From Amedibacillus dolichus DSM 3991 (GTDB lineage Bacteria; Bacillota_I; Bacilli_A; Erysipelotrichales; Erysipelotrichaceae): a stretch of DNA of 64,000 nt. This document shows, in pieces, positions 7,875-16,042 of the stretch. Where the stretch lies: the NCBI RefSeq assembly GCF_000154285.1, contig NZ_DS483475.1, forward strand, positions 62,001 to 126,000, given 5' to 3'. The notes beneath the pieces were generated by a model. It saw only the letters and a list, made by a program, of their open reading frames with translations, made no database searches and was not told the DNA's origin. Each line of letters begins with the position of its first letter. Positions within the stretch are counted from its first letter, which is position 1. The position numbers and the translations under genes are program-made.

Positions 7875-8870
7875 ATGAAGAGAATTACCATTTACGATGT
7901 AGCAAAAGAAGCCGATGTATCACTAGCTACGGTTTCCCGCGTTATCAATGGCAGTGAAGTTGTTCGCGAGGATACACGAATCAAGGTACAGGAAGCAATT
8001 GAAAAGCTAGGATATAAACCTAATGCGATTGCACAAGGATTGGCATTATCCAAAACAACAACGATTGGTTTGATTGTACCGGAAGCTAGCTATTTCTATA
8101 CCGGACAAATCATTAACGGACTGATTGATGTAGCAAAGATTTATAAGTACAATATTATGCTTCATACAACAACAGAAGGCATTACCGAAATGAATGATAT
8201 TATTGAAAATATTATCAAATCTCGTGTTGATGGCGTTGTTATTTTTAATGATAAGCTGAATAAAGAAGAATTAAATCAATTAACTCGCTATCAGGTACCA
8301 ATCGTAGTCATTGGAAATCGTATGAGTGATGAAACCGTAGGATCTGTCTATGTCGATTATGCTAAGCTGGCTTTTGATTACGCTTGCGACTGCATCAAAC
8401 AGGGGAAAAAGCAGATTGCTTTAATTGAGGATCGTAAGAATCCTGCCATGATCAAACAGCTGCGTGAAGGGCTTACCAGAGCTTTTGAAGAAAATGGCAT
8501 GACATTCGAAAATTATATTGAAATTCCAAAAGAATATCGCTCCAGCTACTTGTTTTTAAAGGAATATTTAACTAAGGAAAATCGTCCGGAGGTTGTCATT
8601 ACGTATCGTGATTCCCAAGCTATGGCTGTCATGAACACAGCAAAGGAAGCAGGAATTTCGATTCCGGAGGAAATGGAGCTAGTATGTATTCTTGATAGCA
8701 AATACAATGCGATGGCTCGTCCGCAAATTTCCGGATTTAAAATTCCGGATTACGATCTAGGTGCGGTAGCTATGCGTCTATTGACAAAAATGCTGCATGA
8801 AGAAAATGAAGTGAGCGATAAAGAAATAGAGTTAAGCTATATTTTCACTCCGCGAAAATCAACAAAATAG
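7875..8870 (+). CDS. ccpA: LacI family regulator, CcpA-like
   Basis: A 331-aa transcription factor. The N-terminal LacI helix-turn-helix is clear (TIYDVAKEADVSLATVSRVING, residues 4-25, followed by the hinge-helix region RPNAI-like KPNAIAQGLA). The rest is a periplasmic-binding-protein fold. CcpA binds HPr-Ser46-P and cre sites for carbon catabolite control. Its place between the ytx genes and tyrS matches B. subtilis ccpA. It could be another LacI regulator, but context favours CcpA. Confidence 0.75.
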   Translation: MKRITIYDVAKEADVSLATVSRVINGSEVVREDTRIKVQEAIEKLGYKPNAIAQGLALSKTTTIGLIVPEASYFYTGQIINGLIDVAKIYKYNIMLHTTTEGITEMNDIIENIIKSRVDGVVIFNDKLNKEELNQLTRYQVPIVVIGNRMSDETVGSVYVDYAKLAFDYACDCIKQGKKQIALIEDRKNPAMIKQLREGLTRAFEENGMTFENYIEIPKEYRSSYLFLKEYLTKENRPEVVITYRDSQAMAVMNTAKEAGISIPEEMELVCILDSKYNAMARPQISGFKIPDYDLGAVAMRLLTKMLHEENEVSDKEIELSYIFTPRKSTK

Positions 8871-8871
8871 A

Positions 8872-8900
8872 TTGACAAATCATAAAAAGCTTTTTATACT
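8872..8900 (+). promoter_or_regulatory. Sigma-A promoter of the tyrS T-box transcript
   Basis: Consensus TTGACA (8872-8877), 17-nt spacer, TATACT (8895-8900). Transcription should start near 8907, giving a leader of about 230 nt before tyrS. Confidence 0.9.
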
Positions 8901-8906
8901 AAAGAC

Positions 8907-9114
8907 AATGCGATGAAAAGAAAAGAGCATGATGAAAATGCGCAGAGAGACGGTTGGTTGGTGAAAAACCGTAGATGGAAATCATGCATACACCTTGGAG
9001 CAGTCTTATGCAAAGTAAGACCGTTACTCACGTTACGAGATAGAGTATCCTGCCAGTCAGGTAAACTAAGGTGGTACCGCGTATGTTTAACGCCCTTGGA
9101 AAGGGGCGTTTTTT
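8907..9114 (+). ncRNA. T-box riboswitch leader, tyrosyl specifier
   Basis: A T-box leader that reads the charging state of tRNA-Tyr. The T-box core AAGGTGGTACCGCG lies at 9068-9081. Upstream are the stem I AGAGAGA element (8944-8950) and the apical GGTTGGTGAAAAACC. The likely specifier is the Tyr codon TAC at 8989-8991, followed by ACCTT and GGAGCAG as in other T-boxes. The terminator stem is AACGCCCTT (9089-9097) with AAGGGGCGTT (9101-9110) and a T-run. The T-box sequence would pair in the competing antiterminator when uncharged tRNA binds. Confidence 0.95.
9089..9114 (+). terminator. T-box regulated terminator of tyrS
   Basis: GC-rich stem AACGCCCTT/AAGGGGCGTT followed by six T residues; the off-state structure of the T-box switch. 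Confidence 0.9.
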
Positions 9115-9135
9115 ATTTGGAGGAAGGATTAGAGC

Positions 9136-10368
9136 ATGAAGTTATTTGATGAATTAAAATGGCGAGGACTGATTGATAACGTTACCAGTCCGGAATTAGA
9201 GGAAAAATTAAACAACGGAGGATTAACCTTTTATATCGGAACCGATCCAACCGGTGATAGTCTACACATCGGACATTATTCCAGTTTGCTATGTGCAAAG
9301 CGTTTAAAGGAGCATGGTCATCACCCCTTGATGCTTGTTGGAGGGGCAACCGGCTTTATCGGAGATCCTAAAGCAACCGGAGAGCGCAGCATGCTTACCA
9401 AAGAGGTACTGGAGCATAACTATCACTGCTTAAGCAAGCAGATTGAAGAATTGTTTGGCTTTGAAATGGTAAATAATCTTGATTGGACAAAAGATATCAC
9501 GATCATTGATTTTTTGCGCGACATTGGTAAGCTATTTAATGTTAGCTATATGATGAATAAGGAAACCGTTAAACGTCGTTTGGAATCCGGCATTAGCTAT
9601 ACAGAATTTTCTTACATGATCCTACAGGCACATGACTTCTTACATCTTTATGAAGAAAAAGGCTGTACATTGCAAATCGGCGGACAGGATCAGTGGGGAA
9701 ATATTACCAGTGGTTTAGAGTTGATTCGTAAAAAGCATGGTGCCGATGTTGAATGCTATGGTTTGACCATGCCATTGATTACCAAAGCCGATGGAACGAA
9801 ATTCGGAAAGAGTGAAACCGGAACGGTTTGGTTGGATAAAAACAAAACCTCTGCTTATGAAATGTATCAATTCCTATTAAATTCCGAAGATGAAAAGGTC
9901 ATTGACTATCTTAAAAAGTTAACCTTCTTGAAAAAAGAAGAAATTGATACCTTAGAGGAATGTGTAAAAACAGCCCCTCATCTTCGTGAAGCACAAAAAG
10001 CATTAGCTAAAGAGGTTGTAACCTTCTTGCATGGAGAAAACGAATATAACAAAGCAATCAAAATTTCCGAAGCTTTGTTCAAAGGTGATGTGAAAACATT
10101 ATCCTCAGAAGAAGCATCAGATGCCTTAAAAGGCTTTGAAAAACGTGAAGTAGCGGATCATATCACATTAACAGAAGCTTTGGTTTCCAGTGGGATCGCC
10201 TCAAGTAAACGAGAAGCAAGAGAATGGATCAAGGGAAATTCTATTCAGGTAAACGGTGAAAAAATTACCGATGTAGACTTTGTTGTATCAAGTGAGCATG
10301 CCCTTTGTCATAAGGATACATTGATCAAACGTGGAAAACGAAACTATTTTGTAATTACACAGAAATAA
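9136..10368 (+). CDS. tyrS: Tyrosyl-tRNA synthetase
   Basis: A 410-aa class I aminoacyl-tRNA synthetase that charges tRNA-Tyr. The HIGH-type motif LHIGHY (residues about 43-48), GGQDQWGN of the Tyr pocket and the KMSKS-type KFGKS loop are present. A C-terminal S4 RNA-binding domain covers about residues 340-405. The length and KFGKS motif fit the TyrS1 group. The T-box leader directly upstream with a TAC specifier independently supports the identity. Confidence 0.97.
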   Translation: MKLFDELKWRGLIDNVTSPELEEKLNNGGLTFYIGTDPTGDSLHIGHYSSLLCAKRLKEHGHHPLMLVGGATGFIGDPKATGERSMLTKEVLEHNYHCLSKQIEELFGFEMVNNLDWTKDITIIDFLRDIGKLFNVSYMMNKETVKRRLESGISYTEFSYMILQAHDFLHLYEEKGCTLQIGGQDQWGNITSGLELIRKKHGADVECYGLTMPLITKADGTKFGKSETGTVWLDKNKTSAYEMYQFLLNSEDEKVIDYLKKLTFLKKEEIDTLEECVKTAPHLREAQKALAKEVVTFLHGENEYNKAIKISEALFKGDVKTLSSEEASDALKGFEKREVADHITLTEALVSSGIASSKREAREWIKGNSIQVNGEKITDVDFVVSSEHALCHKDTLIKRGKRNYFVITQK

Positions 10369-10378
10369 ACTATATCAG

Positions 10379-10403
10379 GAGCTTGCGTTGCAGGCTCTTT
10401 TTT
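10379..10403 (+). terminator. Intrinsic terminator of tyrS
   Basis: GAGCTTGC (10379-10386) pairs with GCAGGCTC (10390-10397) and is followed by a T-run. Confidence 0.85.
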
Positions 10404-10429
10404 ATTGATTGTCAAATTAGAAAACTGCT

Positions 10430-10438
10430 CATAGTATA
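10430..10438 (+). promoter_or_regulatory. Possible sporulation -10 element (sigma-K/E type) of dpaA
   Basis: CATAGTATA fits the sigma-K -10 pattern CATAnnnTA and lies 19 nt before the dpaA start. No convincing -35 is present at the right distance. The call relies partly on knowing that spoVF is a late mother-cell operon in B. subtilis. Confidence 0.35.
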
Positions 10439-10456
10439 GCCTAGGGAGGGGAAACA

Positions 10457-11200
10457 TTGTTCATAGGAGTAGTATGCAAAGATGAGCGAATGCAGCAGGT
10501 AGCAGATCAATTGGCTAAGGATTATCATGTTCAATTCATTTGTAATAGAGCAGATTTTCTATCTTGCAGTAACAAAATTGATGTCTGCATCTTACCGATT
10601 CATGGATTGATGGAAACGGATATTCTGCTTTCGGATATAAAGAAAATGAAAGAAAATGTTATCGTGTTCAGTGGTCTTTACGATGCAGAACTAAAAACCC
10701 ATTTTCATCAAATTTACTTTTATATGCTGGAGGAAATCGTTATTCAAGAGAATGCTATTTTAACTGCTGAGGGAATATTAAATGAAATCCTTAGCTGCAG
10801 TGCAAGAAGCATTTATGACTTAAAAGTTGATATCGTTGGATATGGCTATTGCGGAAAAGCGATTTATGAAATGCTGAAACATTTACAAATGGAGGTGCGT
10901 GTCATTCGCAGAAGCTGTCAACAAGAAGGGGATTTCTTTCCATTAGCAAAATGGGATCAACCAAATGACATAATTATTCATACAGCGGTTGGTGAAGTGT
11001 TGAATAAGGAGCGAATGCAGCGATGGAGAACGTATCCGATTATTTTTGATATCGCAACACCGCAGGTCATTGATCTTGATTATGCAAAACAGAAAGGGAT
11101 TCAAGTTAAGAAAATGAAAAACATACCTGCGAAATATGCAAGCATTACAGCAGGGAATATTATTTATCGTTTTATAAGGGGGAAGCTTTGTGAAAAATAA
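10457..11200 (+). CDS. dpaA: Dipicolinate synthase subunit A
   Basis: A 247-aa NAD(P)-binding subunit (SpoVFA) of the enzyme that makes dipicolinic acid, the Ca-chelating spore core solute, from the DapA product. A Rossmann motif VDIVGYGYCGKAIYEML lies near residues 129-145, and a helix-rich C-terminus follows. It is shorter than B. subtilis SpoVFA (about 297 aa). It starts at TTG 10457 behind GGGAGGGG and overlaps dpaB by 11 nt. The expected place of action is the mother cell during sporulation. Confidence 0.85.
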   Translation: MFIGVVCKDERMQQVADQLAKDYHVQFICNRADFLSCSNKIDVCILPIHGLMETDILLSDIKKMKENVIVFSGLYDAELKTHFHQIYFYMLEEIVIQENAILTAEGILNEILSCSARSIYDLKVDIVGYGYCGKAIYEMLKHLQMEVRVIRRSCQQEGDFFPLAKWDQPNDIIIHTAVGEVLNKERMQRWRTYPIIFDIATPQVIDLDYAKQKGIQVKKMKNIPAKYASITAGNIIYRFIRGKLCEK

Positions 11201-11771
11201 ACATATTCTATTTGGAATCTGTGGTTCCTTTTGCAATCATCAGGCGATTTTAAAGCAACTAAAAAAGCTTTGTATGGATAATGACGTACAAGTTATTGTC
11301 AGCGAAAATGTCTATACCTGTGATACACGTTTTTTTAAGCACGACGAATTTTTAAAGACATTGGAGACAATTAGCACCCATAAGGTTTGGCATACGATCA
11401 TTGAGGCAGAAGCAATCGGTCCGTCAAATCAACAGGATATCATGGTAATTGCGCCTATGAGTGCAACGGTGGCTGCTAAGCTGGCAAACGGAATCTACGA
11501 TCACCCGATCACACTTGCGGCAAAAGCGATGCTACGAAACGGGAAAAATATCGTATTCGGTATTGCAACGAATGATGGCTTAGGCATCAGCGGTGTAAAT
11601 ATTATGAAGTTATTGTCATTCAAACAGTTTTATGCAATTCCGTTTCGTCAAGATGCTCCATTTCAGAAGGAACGAAGTGTGGTAGCAAAATGGGAGCTGT
11701 TAGAGGAATCCTTAGATCAAGCACTTATCAACAAACAACTACAACCGCTTTTGTTAGGGAGTAAGCAATGA
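11190..11771 (+). CDS. dpaB: Dipicolinate synthase subunit B (flavoprotein)
   Basis: A 193-aa flavoprotein of the Dfp/UbiX fold (SpoVFB), the second subunit of dipicolinate synthase. The N-terminal FGICGSFCNHQ phosphate/FMN loop and the central APMSATVAAKLANGIYDHPITLAAKAMLRN region, described here by its APMSATVAAKLANGI core, are typical. It starts with GTG at 11190 inside the end of dpaA and its stop overlaps the dapA start (ATGA). The tight coupling implies a fixed stoichiometry. Confidence 0.88.
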   Translation: MKNKHILFGICGSFCNHQAILKQLKKLCMDNDVQVIVSENVYTCDTRFFKHDEFLKTLETISTHKVWHTIIEAEAIGPSNQQDIMVIAPMSATVAAKLANGIYDHPITLAAKAMLRNGKNIVFGIATNDGLGISGVNIMKLLSFKQFYAIPFRQDAPFQKERSVVAKWELLEESLDQALINKQLQPLLLGSKQ

Positions 11772-12622
11772 AAAAGATATTAACAGCACTTATCACACCA
11801 TTTGATAAAAACGGAAATGTTGATGATACGGCACTTATATGTTTGGTGAAGGATCAAATCAAAAAAGGCGTTGATGGCTTTGTAATCTGTGGAACAACCG
11901 GAGAAGCTGCGACCCTTAGCAAGCAAGAACGATTGCATGTTTTAGATACGGTAATCGAATGTAATCAAGGACGCGTAGAACTATGGTATGGCTGTGGCAC
12001 CAACAATACGCAAACAACCATCGAAGCCTTAAAAGAGGTAGAGGAAAAAGCCATACAGGGCGTGTTGCTAGTAGTTCCGTATTATAATCGACCGAATCAA
12101 GCAGGTTTATGTCAACATTTTGAAAAAGCCGCACATTCTACAAAGCATGCTGTCATGCTGTATAATGTGCCAAAGCGATGCGGTGTTGGCTTGGAGCTTA
12201 AAAGTATTTGTTATTTAATTGAACATTGTGCAAATATCAAAGCATTAAAGCATGCCTCATGTGATTTAACATTGATTAAAGAGCTTCATGCCATATATCC
12301 TTCTTTTCAGGTTTATAGCGGAGAGGACAGCTTAGTAAAAGAAGGCATAGCTTGTGGAATGTGTGGTATTGTTTCGGTTATGTCGCATATCATTCTTCCC
12401 AATATGCGGGAGTTGTTAATGGGGAAGGAAGCTGCAGGTACGATATGTAAGGAATGTGCTGCCTTATGCTTTTGCGATGCTTCTCCTGCACCGGTAAAAT
12501 ATATGCTGTATCGCAAAGGATTTTGTACACCAAAGGTACGCCTGCCCCTAGTGGAAATTGATGCTGAAAAACAGCGTTTCATTGATCAATGGCTTCAAAA
12601 AAACGACAATCTTCTTTCATAG
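11768..12622 (+). CDS. dapA: 4-hydroxy-tetrahydrodipicolinate synthase
   Basis: A 284-aa TIM-barrel aldolase that condenses pyruvate with aspartate semialdehyde. It shows GTTGEAATL (pyruvate-binding Thr pair), the catalytic Tyr in YNVPKRCGV and the Schiff-base Lys in ALKHASCD. Its start overlaps the dpaB stop, so the enzyme is probably made together with dipicolinate synthase and supplies it directly. The variant residues around the active site (YNVPKR instead of YNVPGR) and its location suggest a sporulation-dedicated copy; a separate lysine-pathway DapA may exist elsewhere. Confidence 0.9.
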   Translation: MKKILTALITPFDKNGNVDDTALICLVKDQIKKGVDGFVICGTTGEAATLSKQERLHVLDTVIECNQGRVELWYGCGTNNTQTTIEALKEVEEKAIQGVLLVVPYYNRPNQAGLCQHFEKAAHSTKHAVMLYNVPKRCGVGLELKSICYLIEHCANIKALKHASCDLTLIKELHAIYPSFQVYSGEDSLVKEGIACGMCGIVSVMSHIILPNMRELLMGKEAAGTICKECAALCFCDASPAPVKYMLYRKGFCTPKVRLPLVEIDAEKQRFIDQWLQKNDNLLS

Positions 12623-12650
12623 GATATGCAATAATGAAAAAGGGGATATG

Positions 12651-12824
12651 ATGCGAGTAAAGGTTTTTCAAGAAGAAGATGAAGATGATTTAAGCGAGGT
12701 GATAAATACATTTTTGCAAGAGCATGCGGATATACGCGTTTGTGATATCAAGCTTTCTACCGATATACTAGAAGATGAAGAGGATACACTGACGCTATTT
12801 ACGGTGCTTTTGATTTATTTATGA
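12651..12824 (+). CDS. Small Cse60-like sporulation protein
   Basis: A 57-aa acidic protein (MRVKVFQEEDEDDLSEVI at its start, IKLS and LLIYL near the end). The pattern of a VKVF start, an acidic helix, then a DIK(Y/L)S strand and a final LIIY-like strand recalls B. subtilis Cse60, a small sporulation-specific protein. The recollection is from memory and needs a profile search. The ATG at 12651 follows AGGGGA; a longer frame from 12558 would overlap dapA. Position 28 nt after dapA, in a dipicolinate operon, supports a sporulation role. Confidence 0.55.
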   Translation: MRVKVFQEEDEDDLSEVINTFLQEHADIRVCDIKLSTDILEDEEDTLTLFTVLLIYL

Positions 12825-12850
12825 TAATTCTGCACATATTTACCATACTA
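12822..12850 (+). promoter_or_regulatory. Sigma-G/F-like promoter candidate
   Basis: CATACTA at 12844-12850 equals the forespore sigma-G -10 consensus; TGATAA (12822-12827) at 16 nt is a partial -35. It would drive the DUF1540 gene 20 nt downstream. Confidence 0.4.
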
Positions 12851-12870
12851 GCAGTACGGAGGTGTTGAAA

Positions 12871-13035
12871 ATGCAGAAAAAAACCGAGATTTTATGCAGT
12901 GTGGCAAGCTGTGTTTATCATAAGGATAATCGTTGTGAAGCAGAAACGATTTCCGTTGCTTGTGATAATTGCGTATTGCCGCATCGTTGCAGTGAAACGG
13001 AGTGTAAATCATTTCGTAATAAAATCGAACGCTAA
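12871..13035 (+). CDS. DUF1540 small Cys-rich protein
   Basis: A 54-aa protein with eight-residue-spaced Cys/His clusters: LCSVASCVYH, RCEAETISVACDNC, HRC and ETECKSF. The order C-x4-C-x-Y-H, C-x-A-x2-I-x-V-x-C-x2-C, ET-x-CxSF is the DUF1540 signature, probably metal-binding. The start is set by ACGGAGGTG at 12856-12864. A perfect CATACTA -10 upstream suggests forespore expression. Function of the family is unknown. Confidence 0.8.
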   Translation: MQKKTEILCSVASCVYHKDNRCEAETISVACDNCVLPHRCSETECKSFRNKIER

Positions 13036-13036
13036 C

Positions 13037-13064
13037 GAAACGACCTATGGGTCGTTTTCATTTT
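13037..13064 (+). terminator. Intrinsic terminator of the DUF1540 gene
   Basis: GAAACGACC (13037-13045) pairs with GGTCGTTTT (13050-13058), a short loop, then a T-rich tail. Confidence 0.75.
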
Positions 13065-13090
13065 GGTATTTTTCAGTTGTATGTTATAAT
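13063..13090 (+). promoter_or_regulatory. Sigma-A promoter candidate of the lipoprotein operon
   Basis: TTGGTA (13063-13068), 16 nt, TATAAT (13085-13090), 18 nt before the lipoprotein ATG. Confidence 0.6.
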
Positions 13091-13107
13091 ACTAGCGAGG
13101 TGATTTC

Positions 13108-13665
13108 ATGCGCAAATTTGGCGTGCTGTGTCTTGTCGCTGCCGTTTTGTTGATGGGCTGTAGCTATCCTCGTACCGGTGATGAAGAAAGCATGAAAACT
13201 TATGAAAGCTATATTGATGCTGTTATCAGTAATCAAGGGATCGAATCCACTATGATTCCTTTTGATTATGATTTTCATGTGTATAAAATGGAAGATGATA
13301 CCTATGAATACGAAATTGCAATCTTTGACCCAAGTGTTGCTATGTATAATATTACTGCCATCGCTGTTAATCCCGAACTTGACAGCAATACCAACGTGCA
13401 CCCCTGCCTTGGGATTTTAGGGGCAGATGCTCAAGAGAGCTTTCACATGGTCCCTTATCAATCCAATCCCCAAAAGGGATTTTATCGTGGGTTTGTTTTA
13501 GAAGGAATTTCCACCGAAAGTCAGTTTACTTTACAGGTCATGGTTTGTTGGAAAGACAGTGCCTTGCTGAAGGAACAGCGTGTGTTTTTTAATGTACATT
13601 TTGCTTTAGAAGCAGATGATACCGCTGTGGGTGAGAAAGAAACCAGAGTACGAAGTGAAGAGTGA
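13108..13665 (+). CDS. Putative lipoprotein of unknown function
   Basis: A 185-aa secreted lipoprotein. The signal peptide (MRKFGVLCLVAAVLLMGC) ends in lipobox LMGC, so Cys18 should be acylated and the protein held on the outer face of the membrane. The mature part has about 165 residues rich in beta-strand-like segments and no motif I know. It is the first gene of a unit that continues 12 nt later with the MurJ-like flippase, so a role near wall synthesis is possible but unproven. Confidence 0.65.
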   Translation: MRKFGVLCLVAAVLLMGCSYPRTGDEESMKTYESYIDAVISNQGIESTMIPFDYDFHVYKMEDDTYEYEIAIFDPSVAMYNITAIAVNPELDSNTNVHPCLGILGADAQESFHMVPYQSNPQKGFYRGFVLEGISTESQFTLQVMVCWKDSALLKEQRVFFNVHFALEADDTAVGEKETRVRSEE

Positions 13666-13677
13666 GGTTTTTAAAAT

Positions 13678-15348
13678 ATGAGTGAGAATAGAAAAACGAT
13701 GTCATCGCGGAGTCAATCGTTGATTGCCGGTGGGCTTATTTCCGCTGCCGGTCTTTTTCTGTCCAAATTTATCGGTTTATTTTATATGTCCCCCTATTCC
13801 ATTATTTTGGGTGGGGCAGGTAGTGAGAATCTTGCCAATTACGGCTTAGGTTATAATATCTATGCCTACCTGTTAATGATTGCTACGGCAGGTTTTCCAT
13901 TTGCGATTGCGACTCTTGTTGCCAAGTATGCTTCGCGTGGCGATTATAAAACCGTTTTGTTAATCAAACGGCTATCTAGCAGATTGATGATTGCTTTGGG
14001 ATTTACGACCATGATCATCGTTATTCTGTTTTCCTCTCCGCTAGCAAAGTTGATGATGGGAGATGGAAACAGTGATATAAGTGTTACCCGTAATGTATTG
14101 ATCATTATCTCATTTGCTTTATTCTTTGTGCCATTTTTATCAAGTATTCGCGGCTTTTATCAAGGAATGAAGGAAATGCAGGTCTATGCAATATCTCAAA
14201 TTATCGAACAGCTTGTACGCGTAGGCTTCTTGCTGGCAACAAGTGCTTTTGCGGTTTATGTGTTAAAGCTTGATCGTGTTTGGGGTGTTTATTTAGGCTT
14301 AGCTGCCGCTAGTATTTCTGCCATTGTTGCTTATCTGCATTTGAAATATCATGATCGTACAAAACTGCGCGAGTTAAAACACTTAGCTGCAAAGCAGGAG
14401 TGTGTGCCAAATAAGGACAAAGCCGAGCTGATAAAAGAATTGATTTTTATAACGGTTCCCTTTCTATTGGTTTCTGTATTTGGTTATTCGGATATGATCG
14501 TTAATACATTATTTATGAAAAGCGGTCTTTTGGCACATGGCAATACCTTTCAGGAATACACAACCATAACCGGTATCATTAACAGCAATGTTTCGAAAAT
14601 CATCAATATTCCGCAGATTTTAGCTCCCGGTTTTTCCAGTGCAATTATTCCGCATATTACCATAGCATTAGAGGAAAACAATCTTAAGCTGATTCGTAAA
14701 AATATTCGTGATTGCATTGACATTGTTTTGTATATCGGTATTCCAGTTTGCTTCTGTTTATTTCTATTCTCCAAGGGAATTTACGGTGTGCTTTATCCGG
14801 CAGGTGGCAAGCAGGCAATGGATATTCTTAACTTAGGTGCAGATATTACCGCTTGGTTTTCTTTAGAGGCATTGTTTTCAACCATCGCTCCGATCATTAC
14901 TTCATTGATGATGGCATTACGGCTTCGTCGTGTCGGCTTACGCAATCTATTGATATTTGCTGTTTGTAAGGTAGGCTCTAGCTATTTCTTCTTAAAATGG
15001 TTGGGCTATCCGGGGTTGGTTGTATCCTCTGCACTTGGCTATACATTATTAATTTCCTTAAATATCTATGCTTTAACGAAGCAGTATCATGTTCAATGGG
15101 TTTATACCTTACGCAAGCTTGCCTTTATTGTTTTAGGACTTGGTGGTATGGCAGCAATTGCGACTCTTTTCAATCTTTTCGGCATAAATGGCTATGGTGG
15201 AAGCTGGGTTACCAATTTCACCGAATTGGCTGTTGTCGGCTTATGCAGTGTACTAGTCTACTTCGGCATTACCTATTGCTTCCAGCTTCCTCAGCTGTTG
15301 CTGCATATTGATTTAACAACGATGATAAGCAAACGAAAGAGGGGATAG
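13678..15348 (+). CDS. murJ: Lipid II flippase, MurJ/YtgP (SpoVB superfamily)
   Basis: A 556-aa polytopic protein with about 14 hydrophobic segments, belonging to the MVF/PST flippase superfamily (SpoVB, YtgP/MurJ, Wzx). An N-terminal motif of SxxxSAAGLFLSKFIGL type and the internal SSIRGFYQGMKEM motif are typical for YtgP. It would move lipid II across the membrane. In B. subtilis ytgP is next to an rsuA-type gene, and here the pseudouridine synthase starts 1 nt after the stop. SpoVB is the main alternative. Confidence 0.75.
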   Translation: MSENRKTMSSRSQSLIAGGLISAAGLFLSKFIGLFYMSPYSIILGGAGSENLANYGLGYNIYAYLLMIATAGFPFAIATLVAKYASRGDYKTVLLIKRLSSRLMIALGFTTMIIVILFSSPLAKLMMGDGNSDISVTRNVLIIISFALFFVPFLSSIRGFYQGMKEMQVYAISQIIEQLVRVGFLLATSAFAVYVLKLDRVWGVYLGLAAASISAIVAYLHLKYHDRTKLRELKHLAAKQECVPNKDKAELIKELIFITVPFLLVSVFGYSDMIVNTLFMKSGLLAHGNTFQEYTTITGIINSNVSKIINIPQILAPGFSSAIIPHITIALEENNLKLIRKNIRDCIDIVLYIGIPVCFCLFLFSKGIYGVLYPAGGKQAMDILNLGADITAWFSLEALFSTIAPIITSLMMALRLRRVGLRNLLIFAVCKVGSSYFFLKWLGYPGLVVSSALGYTLLISLNIYALTKQYHVQWVYTLRKLAFIVLGLGGMAAIATLFNLFGINGYGGSWVTNFTELAVVGLCSVLVYFGITYCFQLPQLLLHIDLTTMISKRKRG

Positions 15349-15349
15349 T

Positions 15350-16042
15350 ATGCGATTAGATAAGTATTTGGCTCATGCACAGCTTGGAACACGCAAAGAA
15401 GTAAAAAAATTGATACGTTCCAAGCGTGTACGTGTGAATGATGAAATTTGCACAAAAGAGGATCGACAGCTGCAAAAAGAGGATTGTGTCTATGTTGATG
15501 ATGAACTGTTGGTTTATGATGAGCTTGTTTATCTAATGCTCTATAAACCACAAGGAGTTATCAGCGCCACAGAGGATCGTGTGCATACAACGGTCATGGA
15601 CATCTTTGATGCTCCCTTACCTAAGAATTGTTTTCCGGTTGGACGCTTAGATATTGACAGTGAAGGCTTGCTGCTGATAACAAACGACGGACAACTTGCT
15701 CATCAGCTTCTATCTCCGAAAAAGCATGTCGATAAGACCTATTATGTTGAGTGCGAAAAAACTCTTTCATCAGAGGATCTTCAGCTTTTGGAAAGCGGAA
15801 CGATTCAATTGGACAAAGAACATGTTTTACCAGCCCAAGCAAAGCGTATTTCCGCAAACAGCTTATATCTTACCATACAGGAAGGAAAATTCCATCAAGT
15901 CAAGCGTATGCTGCAGGCATGTGGAAATAAGGTTTGTTATTTAAAAAGAATATCCATGGGTTCTTTGCAGCTAGATAAAAGCTTAGCACCCGGAGAGTGG
16001 CGTTATCTCAGTGAGGAAGAAATACGAGGGCTTAAACAATGA
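15350..16042 (+). CDS. rsuA: 16S rRNA pseudouridine synthase, RsuA family
   Basis: A 230-aa enzyme with an N-terminal S4 RNA-binding domain (MRLDKYLAHAQLGTRKEVKKL) and a pseudouridine synthase domain holding the catalytic Asp in GRLDIDSEGLLLITNDG. The later KEGKFHQVKRM-like motif (EGKFHQVKRML) completes the family signature. The target of RsuA is U516 of 16S rRNA; RluE/RluB-type targets cannot be excluded. The start follows AGAGGGG and the end overlaps folA by 4 nt. Confidence 0.88.
   Translation: MRLDKYLAHAQLGTRKEVKKLIRSKRVRVNDEICTKEDRQLQKEDCVYVDDELLVYDELVYLMLYKPQGVISATEDRVHTTVMDIFDAPLPKNCFPVGRLDIDSEGLLLITNDGQLAHQLLSPKKHVDKTYYVECEKTLSSEDLQLLESGTIQLDKEHVLPAQAKRISANSLYLTIQEGKFHQVKRMLQACGNKVCYLKRISMGSLQLDKSLAPGEWRYLSEEEIRGLKQ

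Noticed and set aside
8913-9149. Open frame of 78 codons before tyrS
   Set aside because: It lies inside the T-box leader, includes the T-box and terminator, and has no ribosome site.
12899-13153. 84-codon frame over the DUF1540 gene and its terminator
   Set aside because: It runs through a terminator and a promoter; the DUF1540 frame has the ribosome site and the family pattern.
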